Below, piece by piece: positions 51,114 to 60,349 of a stretch of DNA of 61,088 bases; the stretch's first letter is position 1; the number at the start of each line of letters is the position of its first letter. The notes beneath the pieces were generated by a model, which saw nothing but the letters and a program-made list of their open reading frames with translations, made no database searches and was not told where the DNA came from. The stretch spans positions 1-61,088 of the forward strand of contig NZ_NPBJ01000014.1 of assembly GCF_002272075.1 (NCBI RefSeq), read 5' to 3'. A program made the position numbers and the translations under genes. This DNA comes from Terribacillus saccharophilus (GTDB taxonomy: Bacteria; Bacillota; Bacilli; Bacillales; Amphibacillaceae).

Positions 51114-51469
51114 CATATTTCCGCTGGAGTTCCTTGATGGAATAACATCCGCCAGCCGCCTGGCTGATAACGCCAAATGGAGCTTCGCAGCTGTTCTCCT
51201 CCCGATGCTGTATCACAAGTCCGAAATGTAGCAAGAACTGTGTCCTCAGATAGAATACGCACATCGAAATCTCTGATATCTAAATCGACTGAATTCAAGC
51301 CATTTGTGACAATATCAACTTTACTGAATGATTGACCGGATGATCCATGCTCCAAATAGTCTTCTGTCAGTAAATTGCCGACAGCGTCTGTCGATAGTCT
51401 CGTGTCATCTTCCAGCAGGGACCTTTCTAATTGCAGAATTGTCTCTTTCACTTGCAACTGTTCATCCAT
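51113..51469 (-). CDS. SnoaL/DUF4440-like protein
   Basis: A 118-residue NTF2-fold protein: an N-terminal helix pair (QVKETILQLERSLLEDD), LLTEDYLEHGSSGQSFSKVDIV and the late strand SSIWRYQPGGWRMLFHQGTP match the DUF4440 pattern. Such proteins bind small molecules or act as simple hydrolases or isomerases; no specific function is known. Alone on its strand. Confidence 0.8.
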   Translation of the reverse strand: MDEQLQVKETILQLERSLLEDDTRLSTDAVGNLLTEDYLEHGSSGQSFSKVDIVTNGLNSVDLDIRDFDVRILSEDTVLATFRTCDTASGGEQLRSSIWRYQPGGWRMLFHQGTPAEI

Positions 51470-51563
51470 CTCGACTCGCCTCGCTTTTTTTCTTAATTAT
51501 ATCCTTACGTCCATTCTATGAAAAGGGTTTCAAAATACAACAAAAAAGACTTACCAACTGTAT

Positions 51564-51592
51564 TTGTATACAAATGTGAAAACTGGTACAGT
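51564..51592 (+). promoter_or_regulatory. Candidate promoter of the small membrane protein gene at 51615
   Basis: TTGTAT (51564-51569), 17 bp, TACAGT (51587-51592), 22 bp before the ATG, with GAGGTGA in between. Confidence 0.5.
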
Positions 51593-51614
51593 ATTTAAAA
51601 GATGAGGTGACAAA

Positions 51615-51881
51615 ATGGATTTCAAAAGAACACCGCTCGTTGCGGCACTATTGAGCTTTCTATTTGCTGGCTTGGGTCAGTTTTATAATCAGCAGCATTT
51701 GAAAGGGACAATCTTCGTCCTGATCAATCTGATCAACTTGTTCCTGATGTGGTTTGTTGTCGGTCTGTTCACGTTTTTCATTTTCTGGATCTATAATATC
51801 TATGACGCCTATAAAATGGCAAAACGCGCGAATATGAAGCTTGCCCGTCAGAGCGGTAAAGTCGAGCCTTCCACGAACTAA
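51615..51881 (+). CDS. Small TM2-like membrane protein
   Basis: An 88-residue protein with two or three hydrophobic helices. The opening PLVAALLSFLFAGLGQFYNQQHLKG, glycine-rich with GLGQFY, and the later WIYNIYDAYKMAKRAN resemble TM2-domain and related small membrane proteins with no assigned function. The ATG follows GATGAGGTGAC. Transcribed alone. Confidence 0.75.
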   Translation: MDFKRTPLVAALLSFLFAGLGQFYNQQHLKGTIFVLINLINLFLMWFVVGLFTFFIFWIYNIYDAYKMAKRANMKLARQSGKVEPSTN

Positions 51882-51882
51882 A

Positions 51883-51913
51883 AACAGCTGCCCATCTGAG
51901 GCAGCTATTTTTA
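51883..51913. terminator. Terminator between the small membrane gene and licR
   Basis: AACAGCTGCC pairs with GGCAGCTATT around a 7-nt loop, with flanking A and T runs. Confidence 0.8.
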
Positions 51914-53818
51914 TATTGATACAAGCGCCTTATGGAAGTCCTCATATGACTCGGCCTTTAATAGTTTTTGAACATGTTCCGGCTCTTCGATAATGCGGAC
52001 AAGCTGCTGATACATGCCGGTGAAATCCTCATCACTTTCTTTCTCGATACATAAAAGACACACAAACCGCACTTGCTTACCTGCCCAGTCGATCGGCTGT
52101 TTCAAGGTGCAGATAACCCACAAAGTCTCTTCCACTCTAGCTTCAATTGGATGCGGCACAGCTACAAAATTTCCAAAACTAGTTGGCGCCATAGACTCTC
52201 TCTCATATACAGCAGTAAGAAAATCCTCCCCGACCTTCCCATCAGATTGCAGTACCTCTGTTAAATAAGCCAAAACTTCTTCCCGACTCCGTAAATCCTG
52301 CTGCAGGAATACATAAGCTGGCTTTATATAGCGGATTTGCGGACCAAAATGAAGGTAAGCTTTTAGTTTCGAAATTGCTTCTTTATCCAAGATGACAGGT
52401 ACAAGTATCACAGGCAAGGGCGTGACCGTCGATTCAATTGGGATCGTACTGATAATCAAGTCAGCATCCCATTCTTTTTCGCGCAGCAGGCGATAATATT
52501 CAATCGTATCGATGATGTCCAACTTGTCCGGAAAAAGAGATTGCAGCTTATAGCGCAGCAGTTGTGCACTGCCTGCACCTGATGCACAGACTAGCAAACA
52601 TCTAATTTTTCGTCCCGTTTTCCCGCTCCGCTCTAAGGCAGCACCGATATGCAGTGCCAAATAACCGATTTCCTCCTCTGCCAGCTGAATGCTAATCTCT
52701 TTTTCTACTGCACAAGCACCAATGACGGCTGCTTCAAATGCAAGTGGATAATGCCGCTTAATATCCTCCAGCAGAGGATTCCTTACATTCATAGCATACA
52801 GGTGGCGGTGCACAGCTGGCTTGAGATGCAAACTCAACCCATGCAGCAGCTCCTGATCCGACCTGAGATCTAGCCCTGTCTTATCATATATCCTCGCTAC
52901 AATTGCTGATGCCAAGTCCGGCATCCCTATGTGACCATCCAATTTACTCTTGGAGACATAATCCGTTCCCATCAAATGGATCGTCATATAAGCTACTTCC
53001 ACCTGCGGGAAAAACAGATGAAGCTCCGCTTCAAGCATAGCGGTAAGCTGGGCTGCTTCCCGGAAGGCTGGCTGCTGGATAATATCTTGCATGGCATCAG
53101 GGGCGAGCTCAACATATTGTTCATCCTTGATACGTCGGCAGGCGATCGCAATATGCGTAACCAAGTTCTGCACAGCTACATCCGACAGCATCAAATTGTT
53201 TTCCGTCACGAACTTATGTACAATATCATGCACATAGCGAATTTCCGCCTCAGAGACGATAGCATCCGGTAAGCTGTACGGCTTATGCCAACCCGCCTGC
53301 TTCGAAAAGAATGCAGACAGGAAATACCGTTTTTCTGTCTCTGTTCCCGCAATCCGAATGCCATACTTCGGCTTTTTCTGCAGATCCAGTCCTGATTGCT
53401 GTAACAAAGATCGCACTTGCTTGAGATCGTTTTGCACTGTCGGAAAACTGACGAAACATGCTTGCGCCAAATCTTCCATCTTGATAAAACTATCTGCTAA
53501 GAGTAACAGCTGCATAAGATGATTCACTCTTTCTGCAGGTGTCTCTACCCGCGTATACAAACGCTCCTGCTTCACTCGAATAGTTTCCTGCAAGTACTGC
53601 TGAAATAGTTTTTCCTCAATGACAATCAGCTGATAGCCTTTTCCTCGTAAGGATTCAATTTTTGCGTAGTCCGCTGGCAACTCCTGCTGCAGCAGCTTGA
53701 TATCAGAACGCACTGTCCGCTCTGAAACAGCCAGTTTCCTTGCCAGCTCATCCGCTGTCAGCGTGCGCGATTCAGATGACAAGAAAGTCAATAATTCCAA
53801 TAGTCTCGGTTGCAGCAT
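51911..53818 (-). CDS. licR: LicR-like PRD/PTS-domain transcriptional activator
   Basis: PTS-regulated activator of 635 residues. Two helix-turn-helix regions (about 1-60 and 90-150), two PRD domains with regulatory histidines (about 180-280, VTHIAIAC; about 290-395, HGLSLHLKPAVHRH and LALHIGA), an EIIB-like domain (about 400-490, cysteine in LLVCASGAGSAQLL) and an EIIA-like domain (about 495-635, histidine in FVAVPHPIEAR). It should activate the adjacent licB-licC-licA operon when its substrates are present. Starts 62 bp after licA, beyond a hairpin terminator. Confidence 0.9.
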   Translation of the reverse strand: MLQPRLLELLTFLSSESRTLTADELARKLAVSERTVRSDIKLLQQELPADYAKIESLRGKGYQLIVIEEKLFQQYLQETIRVKQERLYTRVETPAERVNHLMQLLLLADSFIKMEDLAQACFVSFPTVQNDLKQVRSLLQQSGLDLQKKPKYGIRIAGTETEKRYFLSAFFSKQAGWHKPYSLPDAIVSEAEIRYVHDIVHKFVTENNLMLSDVAVQNLVTHIAIACRRIKDEQYVELAPDAMQDIIQQPAFREAAQLTAMLEAELHLFFPQVEVAYMTIHLMGTDYVSKSKLDGHIGMPDLASAIVARIYDKTGLDLRSDQELLHGLSLHLKPAVHRHLYAMNVRNPLLEDIKRHYPLAFEAAVIGACAVEKEISIQLAEEEIGYLALHIGAALERSGKTGRKIRCLLVCASGAGSAQLLRYKLQSLFPDKLDIIDTIEYYRLLREKEWDADLIISTIPIESTVTPLPVILVPVILDKEAISKLKAYLHFGPQIRYIKPAYVFLQQDLRSREEVLAYLTEVLQSDGKVGEDFLTAVYERESMAPTSFGNFVAVPHPIEARVEETLWVICTLKQPIDWAGKQVRFVCLLCIEKESDEDFTGMYQQLVRIIEEPEHVQKLLKAESYEDFHKALVSI

Positions 53819-53851
53819 ACAGATCCACCCCCATATCCTCCATGCCTATGC

Positions 53852-53875
53852 AAAAAAGGCGATCAAATGACCGCC
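53852..53875 (-). terminator. Terminator between licA and licR
   Basis: On the minus strand GGCGGTCA and TGATCGCC form an 8-bp stem (one G-T pair) followed by six T. It would limit licR transcription from the lic promoter. Confidence 0.75.
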
Positions 53876-53880
53876 CAGCT

Positions 53881-54213
53881 TCAAACTGACCCTTTAGCAG
53901 CTGCCTGTCTGGCCAGCTCCTCCTGCAAATATATGATTTCCTCCGCCAATTCCCTTACAGTCATAGCATTCATCAGGTGATCCTGCGCATGCACCATCAA
54001 CAGAGTTAAGGTCGTTTGTTCGCCGCCTGCTTCGGCAGTGATAAGCTCAGTCTGGACATGATGCGCCTGATTAATCGCTTCTTTGCTAGCCTGAATTTTC
54101 TGTCTCGCTTCCTCAAAAGCATGCTGTCTGGCTAGTATCATTGCTTCCATCGCATAGCTGCGGCCATCACCGCCATATAGTATCAACTGAAATGCTTTCT
54201 CTTCTATATTCAT
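53881..54213 (-). CDS. licA: PTS EIIA, lactose/cellobiose family
   Basis: A 110-residue all-helical EIIA with the phospho-histidine in MVHAQDHLM. The helix AFQLILYGGDGRSYAMEAMILARQHAFEEA (in two parts) is typical. The ATG at 54213 follows AAGGAGGAACGTA. It overlaps no gene; the EIIC gene ends 13 bp upstream. It passes phosphate from HPr to LicB. Confidence 0.93.
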   Translation of the reverse strand: MNIEEKAFQLILYGGDGRSYAMEAMILARQHAFEEARQKIQASKEAINQAHHVQTELITAEAGGEQTTLTLLMVHAQDHLMNAMTVRELAEEIIYLQEELARQAAAKGSV

Positions 54214-54226
54214 TACGTTCCTCCTT

Positions 54227-55576
54227 TTACCTGCTGACCGGACCTGTGCTGTCCTCTGATGCTGCCACTTCACGCTGTCTTGCTTCCTCTTCCTTCAGCT
54301 GGTTTTTCTCCAGAGCGCGGAAGAATGGATAATAGATAAGCATCGCAAGCGCTAGGTTGATCAGCTGAATGACAGCACCTGAGATTTTCCCTCCTGTTGC
54401 CAAATATCCAGAGATGAACGGGGGCATGGTCCAAGGAACAACAATCCCGGCTGGTTTCGCCACTAGACCTGTGCTCATCCCAATATAGGTGGTGATGACC
54501 ATCACGAGCGGAACAGTGATAAACGGTATGATCATAATCGGATTCAGTACAATCGGAAGACCGAAAACGATCGGTTCGTTTATATTGAAGATCGCTGGAC
54601 CAGTCGCTAGCTTACCCAGCTGTTTATTTTGCTTCAACTTCGCCCGCCAAATCATGATCAAAACCAAACCGATCGTCGATCCGGATCCTCCGACATGAAT
54701 AAACACTTCAAAGAATTGAGCTGTAAATATATGCGGCAAATCTGTGCCGGCAGCAAAAGCCGTTGCATTCTCCGCTGTCGCCTTCAGCCAAATCGGAGAC
54801 ATGATACCACCGACGATATTGGCTCCATGCAGACCACAAACCCATAGCAGTACGATCATCAATTCTGCGACAAAGCTTCCGATGAAGGAGGAACCGACGA
54901 GCGTAAGCGGTGATCCAATAACAGTTGCAATCAAATTATGGATATCACCAAACGAAGTTGCTTCAACAAGCAAACGAATAAGCCAAACAAGGATGATGAC
55001 TGCAAAACCTGGAATAAGTGCAACGAATGATCGTGCTACAGCCGGCGGTACGCCATCTGGCATGCGAATGACGATATTCCTTTTAACAATGATTCGATAC
55101 ACTTCGGTAGCGAACATTGCTACTAACATTCCGACGAACAAGCCGCCGCTTCCAAGCAAAGAAACCGGCACGAAATTGGCAGTAGCTTCTCCAACTTGGA
55201 AAGGACTGTAAGGCGTTGCAAGCAAAAATGCAGATAGTGCAATTGCACCTGAAGACAGCGGATCCACACCGTCTGATTCATAAGCCTGCGCCAGTCGGTA
55301 CGCTATACCGAAACAGGCAAAGATCGCCATAACATCAAACGTCACATTAACGGGATATTGCAGCTTCGTACTCCATGACTCTCCAAAAATTCCAGCCATG
55401 AAATCAGCGTATCCCGGTATCGGTAAGTTACCGAGAATAAGAAATAGCGATCCGACAATGATCAATGGCATTGTCAGGATGATACCATCCCGCAGTGCTA
55501 CCAGATGCCGCTGTGCTGCAACCTTACCAGCAACCGGCATCACCTTCATCTCAAGAAAATCATTGAATCGGCTCAT
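54227..55576 (-). CDS. licC: PTS EIIC, cellobiose/lichenan-type permease
   Basis: Membrane permease of 449 residues, lactose/cellobiose type, with about ten helices. Motifs VALRDGIILTMPLIIVGSLFLIL, GLHGANIVGGIMSPIW, GGSGSTIGL and NINEPIVFGLPIVLNPIMIIPF are characteristic. Transports oligo-beta-glucosides with phosphorylation. The charged C-terminal tail (about 425-449) is cytoplasmic. It starts 5 bp after licB. Confidence 0.95.
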   Translation of the reverse strand: MSRFNDFLEMKVMPVAGKVAAQRHLVALRDGIILTMPLIIVGSLFLILGNLPIPGYADFMAGIFGESWSTKLQYPVNVTFDVMAIFACFGIAYRLAQAYESDGVDPLSSGAIALSAFLLATPYSPFQVGEATANFVPVSLLGSGGLFVGMLVAMFATEVYRIIVKRNIVIRMPDGVPPAVARSFVALIPGFAVIILVWLIRLLVEATSFGDIHNLIATVIGSPLTLVGSSFIGSFVAELMIVLLWVCGLHGANIVGGIMSPIWLKATAENATAFAAGTDLPHIFTAQFFEVFIHVGGSGSTIGLVLIMIWRAKLKQNKQLGKLATGPAIFNINEPIVFGLPIVLNPIMIIPFITVPLVMVITTYIGMSTGLVAKPAGIVVPWTMPPFISGYLATGGKISGAVIQLINLALAMLIYYPFFRALEKNQLKEEEARQREVAASEDSTGPVSR

Positions 55577-55581
55577 CTACC

Positions 55582-55893
55582 TCACCCCTTCTTCGCAAAT
55601 AGCGATTCAGCATGATGAAGCACGTTTTTTCCGTTCCCAGTACCATAATCGACACTATTGATTACATCAACGGGAATACCGCGCTCTTCTCCTAGTTTTT
55701 TCATCTGTGGCAGCATATAGCGTACTTGTGGTCCAAGCAGTAGTACTTCCGCATGTTCGATATGTTTTTTCGCCTGATCGGCTGATACAGCTTGGATATG
55801 ATAGGTTTTCGATTCTGCTTCTGCTGCCTTTTGCATTTTTGAGACAAGCAGACTAGTAGACATTCCAGCAGCACACACGAGTAAAATATTCAT
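55582..55893 (-). CDS. licB: PTS EIIB, cellobiose/lichenan type
   Basis: A 103-residue EIIB with phospho-cysteine in [15 protein letters not shown], followed by [12 protein letters not shown]. The frame extends upstream to 56028, but only the ATG at 55893 follows a ribosome site (AGGGGGTAG) and fits the family length. First gene of the lic operon; a perfect cre match lies 37 bp upstream. No 6-phospho-beta-glucosidase (licH) is present in the operon. Confidence 0.94.
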   Translation of the reverse strand: MNILLVCAAGMSTSLLVSKMQKAAEAESKTYHIQAVSADQAKKHIEHAEVLLLGPQVRYMLPQMKKLGEERGIPVDVINSVDYGTGNGKNVLHHAESLFAKKG

Positions 55894-55930
55894 TTTTCTA
55901 CCCCCTTCAGTTCTTACTCTTAATATACTG

Positions 55931-55944
55931 TGAAAGCGGTTACA
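55931..55944 (+). promoter_or_regulatory. cre box upstream of licB
   Basis: TGAAAGCGGTTACA is a full match to TGWAANCGNTNNCA, placed just upstream of a TATATT -10-like element for licB. Catabolite repression of the lic operon is expected. Confidence 0.7.
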
Positions 55945-55993
55945 TTTCCTGCTATTCTTTTGCCGTATCATAACGGAAACTTGTTTAAGTACA

Positions 55994-56024
55994 AGAAAGC
56001 CGGCATGCATGCTGCACCCGGCCT
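55994..56024 (-). terminator. Hairpin after the TetR gene
   Basis: On the minus strand GAAGGCCGGG and CCGGCTTTC arms surround a loop that itself contains GCATGC, followed by TTG. A T-tract of only three bases makes it a moderate terminator. Confidence 0.45.
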
Positions 56025-56028
56025 TCAC

Positions 56029-56907
56029 TCACAGTACTTTTATATCCAGAAGCCTTGCCAATTCCCGGCGTAAGTCATCCATTTCCTCAATGCCTTTAAA
56101 GTTGGCTGACAGTCCTTGAATAAGCAGCTTTCTTGGCTCCTTTTTTTGTAACTCTTCCTGTATCAGTTCGACTACACCTTGCAGTTCTTGCACTTCCTGA
56201 ATTTCTGCATCAAGCGTAAGGATGACAATCTGCATGCGCTCCAATACTTGTTTCACTTCCCGTTCCTTCATCTCTTTCTCGAAAATGGAAGCTGAGACTG
56301 GTGTAGCATCTGTCACGAGCGGTTCTGCTTTCCTTTTCAAAAGACCTTCTACCATATCATCCATCCGTTCGAGAATATAAGCAGCAGTCTTGTCCAAATC
56401 GAGTATCAGCCCATGAAGAAGCATATCCCCGATGATTTGGAAAAGTATCCCTTCCTGCAAGATCCGCAAATCCTTTAAATAAGGCTTGCTTACCTCGCCA
56501 TAAACGTCCAGCAAGTCAAGCTCCGTTTTCCGTCTGCCCTTTTCCATTTCCTCCAGAAAGAACAGTTCCATTTCTTTACCTATATCGGAATCAATATCAT
56601 GACGCTGCATAACGATGAAGTTTCCACGTTTAACAAGTTCCCGCATCATGGTTGAAAGACGCAGCTTCGCTTTCTCACGGCTGTTTATATCCTGTCGATC
56701 AACTTTTTCGATTTCCTCCGTTATCAAACCAAAATGATAACGAAGGATTTCCGCCATCAGTTCATCCTTAGATTTAAAATAAAGGTAAAATGCTCCCTTG
56801 GAGAGCTTACTCGCTTCTGCAATCTCCTGGATACTAGCTGCATGATAACCCTTTTTGGCAATAATCTCGGTGGCTCGTTCAATTATTGTGATTTTTTTCT
56901 CCTGCAT
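56029..56907 (-). CDS. TetR-family repressor (YerO-like) of the RND exporter
   Basis: A 292-residue TetR regulator, longer than the usual 190-220. The N-terminal HTH (about 1-50) reads RATEIIAKKGYHAASIQEIAEASKLSKGAFYLYFKSKDELM; the ligand domain extends to about 200, and a further C-terminal helical region rich in E and Q (about 215-292) is added. B. subtilis YerO, next to swrC, has similar size. The ATG at 56907 follows AAGGGAAGG; the ATG at 56940 falls in an operator. Divergent from the RND gene. Confidence 0.9.
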   Translation of the reverse strand: MQEKKITIIERATEIIAKKGYHAASIQEIAEASKLSKGAFYLYFKSKDELMAEILRYHFGLITEEIEKVDRQDINSREKAKLRLSTMMRELVKRGNFIVMQRHDIDSDIGKEMELFFLEEMEKGRRKTELDLLDVYGEVSKPYLKDLRILQEGILFQIIGDMLLHGLILDLDKTAAYILERMDDMVEGLLKRKAEPLVTDATPVSASIFEKEMKEREVKQVLERMQIVILTLDAEIQEVQELQGVVELIQEELQKKEPRKLLIQGLSANFKGIEEMDDLRRELARLLDIKVL

Positions 56908-56925
56908 ATTGCCTTCCCTTTCGAC

Positions 56926-56939
56926 TGACCGGTCGGTCA
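56926..56939. promoter_or_regulatory. TetR operator copy 1
   Basis: TGACCGGTCGGTCA, part of the near-perfect palindrome GACTGACC/GGTCGGTC, 19 bp upstream of the TetR start. Differs from the copy at 57071 at one position of 14. Confidence 0.75.
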
Positions 56940-57070
56940 TAAGTGTGTTAAAAGTCTGTGAATAATATATGAATCCTTAGATAAATTCCTTGTAAAAGCT
57001 ATTGAACTTCCTTATATCCTTGATATAATTGTTGCATTGCAATGTGGTTGCCTATAGTATAGAGGAATAA

Positions 57071-57084
57071 TGACCAGTCGGTCA
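57071..57084. promoter_or_regulatory. TetR operator copy 2, in front of the RND exporter
   Basis: TGACCAGTCGGTCA with inverted TGACC/GGTCA arms, 24 bp upstream of the RND start codon. The near-identity with copy 1 at 56926 ties the two genes to one repressor. Confidence 0.75.
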
Positions 57085-57108
57085 AATAGAGGTTAAAGGA
57101 GCTGGACC

Positions 57109-60100
57109 GTGAGAAAGTTTATCAACTTTTCGTTAAAAAATAAGGTTGCCGTATGGTTGCTTACCATAATGGTTGTAGTGACAGGTATTTATGCTGGAAC
57201 AAATATGAAACTGGAAACACTACCTGATATCAGTGTACCAGTCCTCACCGTAACGACTACATATCCTGGCGCACCGCCAGAGGAAGTATTGGAAAGCGTA
57301 ACAGAACCAATCGAACAGGCTGTACAAAGCTTGGATGGCGTAGAAAATATAAGCTCGACATCTTTACAGAATGCTTCTACTATCCAGTTGGAATACGCCT
57401 ATTCTAAAAATCTGGATGATGCAGAAACAGAAGTGAAGGAAGCACTTGAGAATGTACAGCTTCCAGAAGATGCAGAAGAACCAACAGCAGCACAAATCAA
57501 TTTAAATTCCTTCCCAGTCATCACACTTAGTGCTTCTAATAGCAATCAGACAATCGAAGAACTAACACAGACTGTCGAATCTGATCTCCAGCCAGCACTG
57601 GAAGGCATTGAAGGTGCCTCGTCTGTCGGTATTTCCGGCCAGCAGGTGCAGGAAGTACAAATCACTTATGATGAAGATGCATTAACTGAGAATGGTTTGA
57701 CACAGGATACTGTTGGTCAAGTCATTCAGAACAGCAGTGATTCTTACCCGCTTGGTCTGTACCAATTCGGTAACAGCGAGAAAAACGTTGCTGTAGACGG
57801 CAATATTGTTACACTTGATGATTTGCGTAACTTGGAAATTCCGGTTACAGGCAGTGCAAGTGCACAACAGGCACAAGGCGGTCAAGGAGCGGCTGCAGGT
57901 CAAAGCGGCCAGGCGGATGCTGCAGCACAAGCAGCGCAGGCTGCACAAGCTCCCACTGAACTCCCTACTGTCCAGCTGCAGGATGTAGCAGAAGTAGAAG
58001 TTGTCGGTGAAGTAGAATCTATTTCCCGTACAAATGGCGAGGATTCCATCGGGATCGATATTACGAAGGATCCAAACGCTAATACTGTAGAAGTTGTTAA
58101 TGCAGTAAAAGATGAAATCAAGCAGTTTGAAGATGATAACGATGGTATGACTATCACTTCAACAATGGACCAAGGTGCACCAATTGAAGATTCTGTCCAT
58201 ACGATGGTAAACAAAGCACTGTTCGGTGCCATTTTCGCTGTGGTCATCATCCTCTTGTTCCTGCGGAATATCCGGTCCACAATCATTTCCATCATTTCGA
58301 TTCCATTATCGATTTTGATCGGTCTGATATTGCTATATGAAATGGATATCAGCTTGAACATTATGACATTAGGAGCCATCACCGTTGCAATCGGCCGGGT
58401 AATTGATGACTCGATTGTTGTTGTAGAAAATATCTACCGCCGTATGTCATTGGCAGATGAGAAACTGCGCGGTAAAGAATTGATTATCGATGCAACACGC
58501 GAAATGTTCGTCCCGATTCTATCTTCCACTGTAGTAACCGTAGCAGTATTCCTTCCTCTTGGATTAGTTGAAGGACAAATCGGTGAATTATTCCTGCCAT
58601 TCGCATTAGCTGTCGTATTCGCTTTATTAGCATCCTTGCTCGTTGCGGTTACCGTTGTACCGATGGTAGCACATACGCTATTCCGCAAACGATTGGATCG
58701 CGGCACTAGCGAAGAAGAAGCAAAAAGTTATGTACACAAAGAAGAAAAACCAAGCAAACTGGCGAATTTCTACAAACGTGTCCTGAATTGGAGCTTGTCG
58801 CATAAAATCATCACTTTCGTTATTGCGCTTGCTTTACTAATCGGAAGTCTGTTCCTAGTTCCTTCGATTGGTGTCAGCTTTATTCCTAGCACTGGTGAGA
58901 ATATGGTAGTTGCATCTTATTCACCTGAACCAGGCCAAACACGTGAGGACATTCAAGAAATTGCTGATGAAGCCGAGGATATGCTGCTTGATCGCAACGG
59001 CGTTGAGACCTTGCAGTACACAATCAGCAGCGGAGGTAATCCACTCTCCGGTTCAACTGGTGATTCAGCCCTCTTCTATATGGAGTATGCTGATGATTAT
59101 GAGGATATCCAAAGTGAGACAGAAGCAGTCGTTGATGATCTGCAAGCCTTGTCAGACCAGGGCGAGTGGGGATCCATCGACATGACAGGCACAAGCAGTA
59201 ATACGACGCAGTACTACATCTACGGTGATAGCGTCGAAGATATTCAAACTGCTTCTCAGCAGGTCATGGATCTTATAGAAAACGATGATAACTTCACGAA
59301 CGTAGATTCTGATGCATCAGAGCAATATGATAAATATACAATAGTAGCTAATCAGGAAGAACTGGCTCAGTTAGGGTTGACAGCAGCTCAAGTTACTGGC
59401 CAGCTGTCCAACATCGGCAGCCAGCCGTCAATCGCCACTATACAGAATGAAGATGGCGATGCATTGGATGTTTATGTGCAAGTAGCTAACGAATCCTTCG
59501 AGGATAAAGAGGATCTTGAAAACACTACAATTCAAACATCACTCGGAACAGAAGTAGCATTAAACGAGATTGCCGAGATTGAAGACGGTCAATCTCCGAA
59601 TACATTGCAGCGCCGTGATGAAAAGCTTTATGGTTCTGTATCTGCTGATATTACAAGCGATGATATTGCAACAGCTACTAGCGGTTTGCAAGAAGAAATT
59701 GAAAATCTTGATTTGCCTGATGGCGTAAGCATCGATCAAGGCGGGGTTTCTGAACAGATCAACGAATCATTCAGCCAGCTTGGTCTTGCTATTCTAGCAG
59801 CAATCGCGATTGTCTACTTCGTACTAGTATTGACATTCGGCGGAGCACTGGCACCACTTGCCATCCTATTCTCCCTGCCGTTCACAGTCATCGGTGCGTT
59901 GGTAGGATTGCTCATCGGCGGTGAAACAATCAGCGTTTCCTCCCTCATCGGGGTGCTCATGCTGATCGGTATCGTTGTAACGAATGCTATCGTTCTAGTT
60001 GACCGTATCATTCACAAGGAAAAAGAAGGCATTTCTACTCGCGAAGCAATTCTAGAAGCCGGTGTAACTCGTCTACGTCCAATCCTGATGACAGCCATTG

Positions 60101-60336
60101 CCACAATCGGCGCCCTTGCACCACTTGCCTTTGGATTCGAAGGCGGCGGTTCCGTCCTTATCTCGAAAGGACTTGGCATCACAGTAATAGGCGGTCTCAT
60201 CAGTTCTACCTTGCTAACGCTTGTTATCGTACCAATCGTGTACGAAGCAACAACACGCTTCAGCATGCAAGAGCATCATAAGCTAGAGCGTCAGCGCCGC
60301 AAGGAAAGAAAACAGGCGAAGAAAGCCGCTAAGTAA
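57109..60336 (+). CDS. swrC: RND-family efflux transporter (SwrC/AcrB-like)
   Basis: Proton-driven exporter of 1075 residues. Twelve helices in the usual RND arrangement: TM1 at about 11-30, TMs 2-6 about 365-525, TM7 about 565-585, TMs 8-12 about 885-1050. The proton-relay aspartates appear in VAIGRVIDDSIVVVENIYRRM (DD pair near 443-444). A low-complexity A/Q/G-rich insertion lies in the first external domain (249-282). Size and TetR partner match SwrC (YerP), which exports surfactin in B. subtilis. The start is GTG 7 nt after AAAGGAG. No membrane fusion protein gene is adjacent. Confidence 0.92.
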   Translation: MRKFINFSLKNKVAVWLLTIMVVVTGIYAGTNMKLETLPDISVPVLTVTTTYPGAPPEEVLESVTEPIEQAVQSLDGVENISSTSLQNASTIQLEYAYSKNLDDAETEVKEALENVQLPEDAEEPTAAQINLNSFPVITLSASNSNQTIEELTQTVESDLQPALEGIEGASSVGISGQQVQEVQITYDEDALTENGLTQDTVGQVIQNSSDSYPLGLYQFGNSEKNVAVDGNIVTLDDLRNLEIPVTGSASAQQAQGGQGAAAGQSGQADAAAQAAQAAQAPTELPTVQLQDVAEVEVVGEVESISRTNGEDSIGIDITKDPNANTVEVVNAVKDEIKQFEDDNDGMTITSTMDQGAPIEDSVHTMVNKALFGAIFAVVIILLFLRNIRSTIISIISIPLSILIGLILLYEMDISLNIMTLGAITVAIGRVIDDSIVVVENIYRRMSLADEKLRGKELIIDATREMFVPILSSTVVTVAVFLPLGLVEGQIGELFLPFALAVVFALLASLLVAVTVVPMVAHTLFRKRLDRGTSEEEAKSYVHKEEKPSKLANFYKRVLNWSLSHKIITFVIALALLIGSLFLVPSIGVSFIPSTGENMVVASYSPEPGQTREDIQEIADEAEDMLLDRNGVETLQYTISSGGNPLSGSTGDSALFYMEYADDYEDIQSETEAVVDDLQALSDQGEWGSIDMTGTSSNTTQYYIYGDSVEDIQTASQQVMDLIENDDNFTNVDSDASEQYDKYTIVANQEELAQLGLTAAQVTGQLSNIGSQPSIATIQNEDGDALDVYVQVANESFEDKEDLENTTIQTSLGTEVALNEIAEIEDGQSPNTLQRRDEKLYGSVSADITSDDIATATSGLQEEIENLDLPDGVSIDQGGVSEQINESFSQLGLAILAAIAIVYFVLVLTFGGALAPLAILFSLPFTVIGALVGLLIGGETISVSSLIGVLMLIGIVVTNAIVLVDRIIHKEKEGISTREAILEAGVTRLRPILMTAIATIGALAPLAFGFEGGGSVLISKGLGITVIGGLISSTLLTLVIVPIVYEATTRFSMQEHHKLERQRRKERKQAKKAAK

Positions 60337-60349
60337 TAAATAAACACAG

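Noticed and set aside
54744-55211. Plus-strand open frame of 155 codons opposite licC
   Set aside because: Antisense to a membrane permease gene, product P/T/S/I-rich, no ribosome site.
55894-56028. N-terminal extension of licB
   Set aside because: It would cover the cre box and promoter region and make the protein far longer than any EIIB of this family.
57900-58382. Minus-strand open frame of 160 codons opposite the RND exporter
   Set aside because: Reverse-frame shadow of the RND gene; the A/C-rich tail is the complement of the low-complexity insertion.
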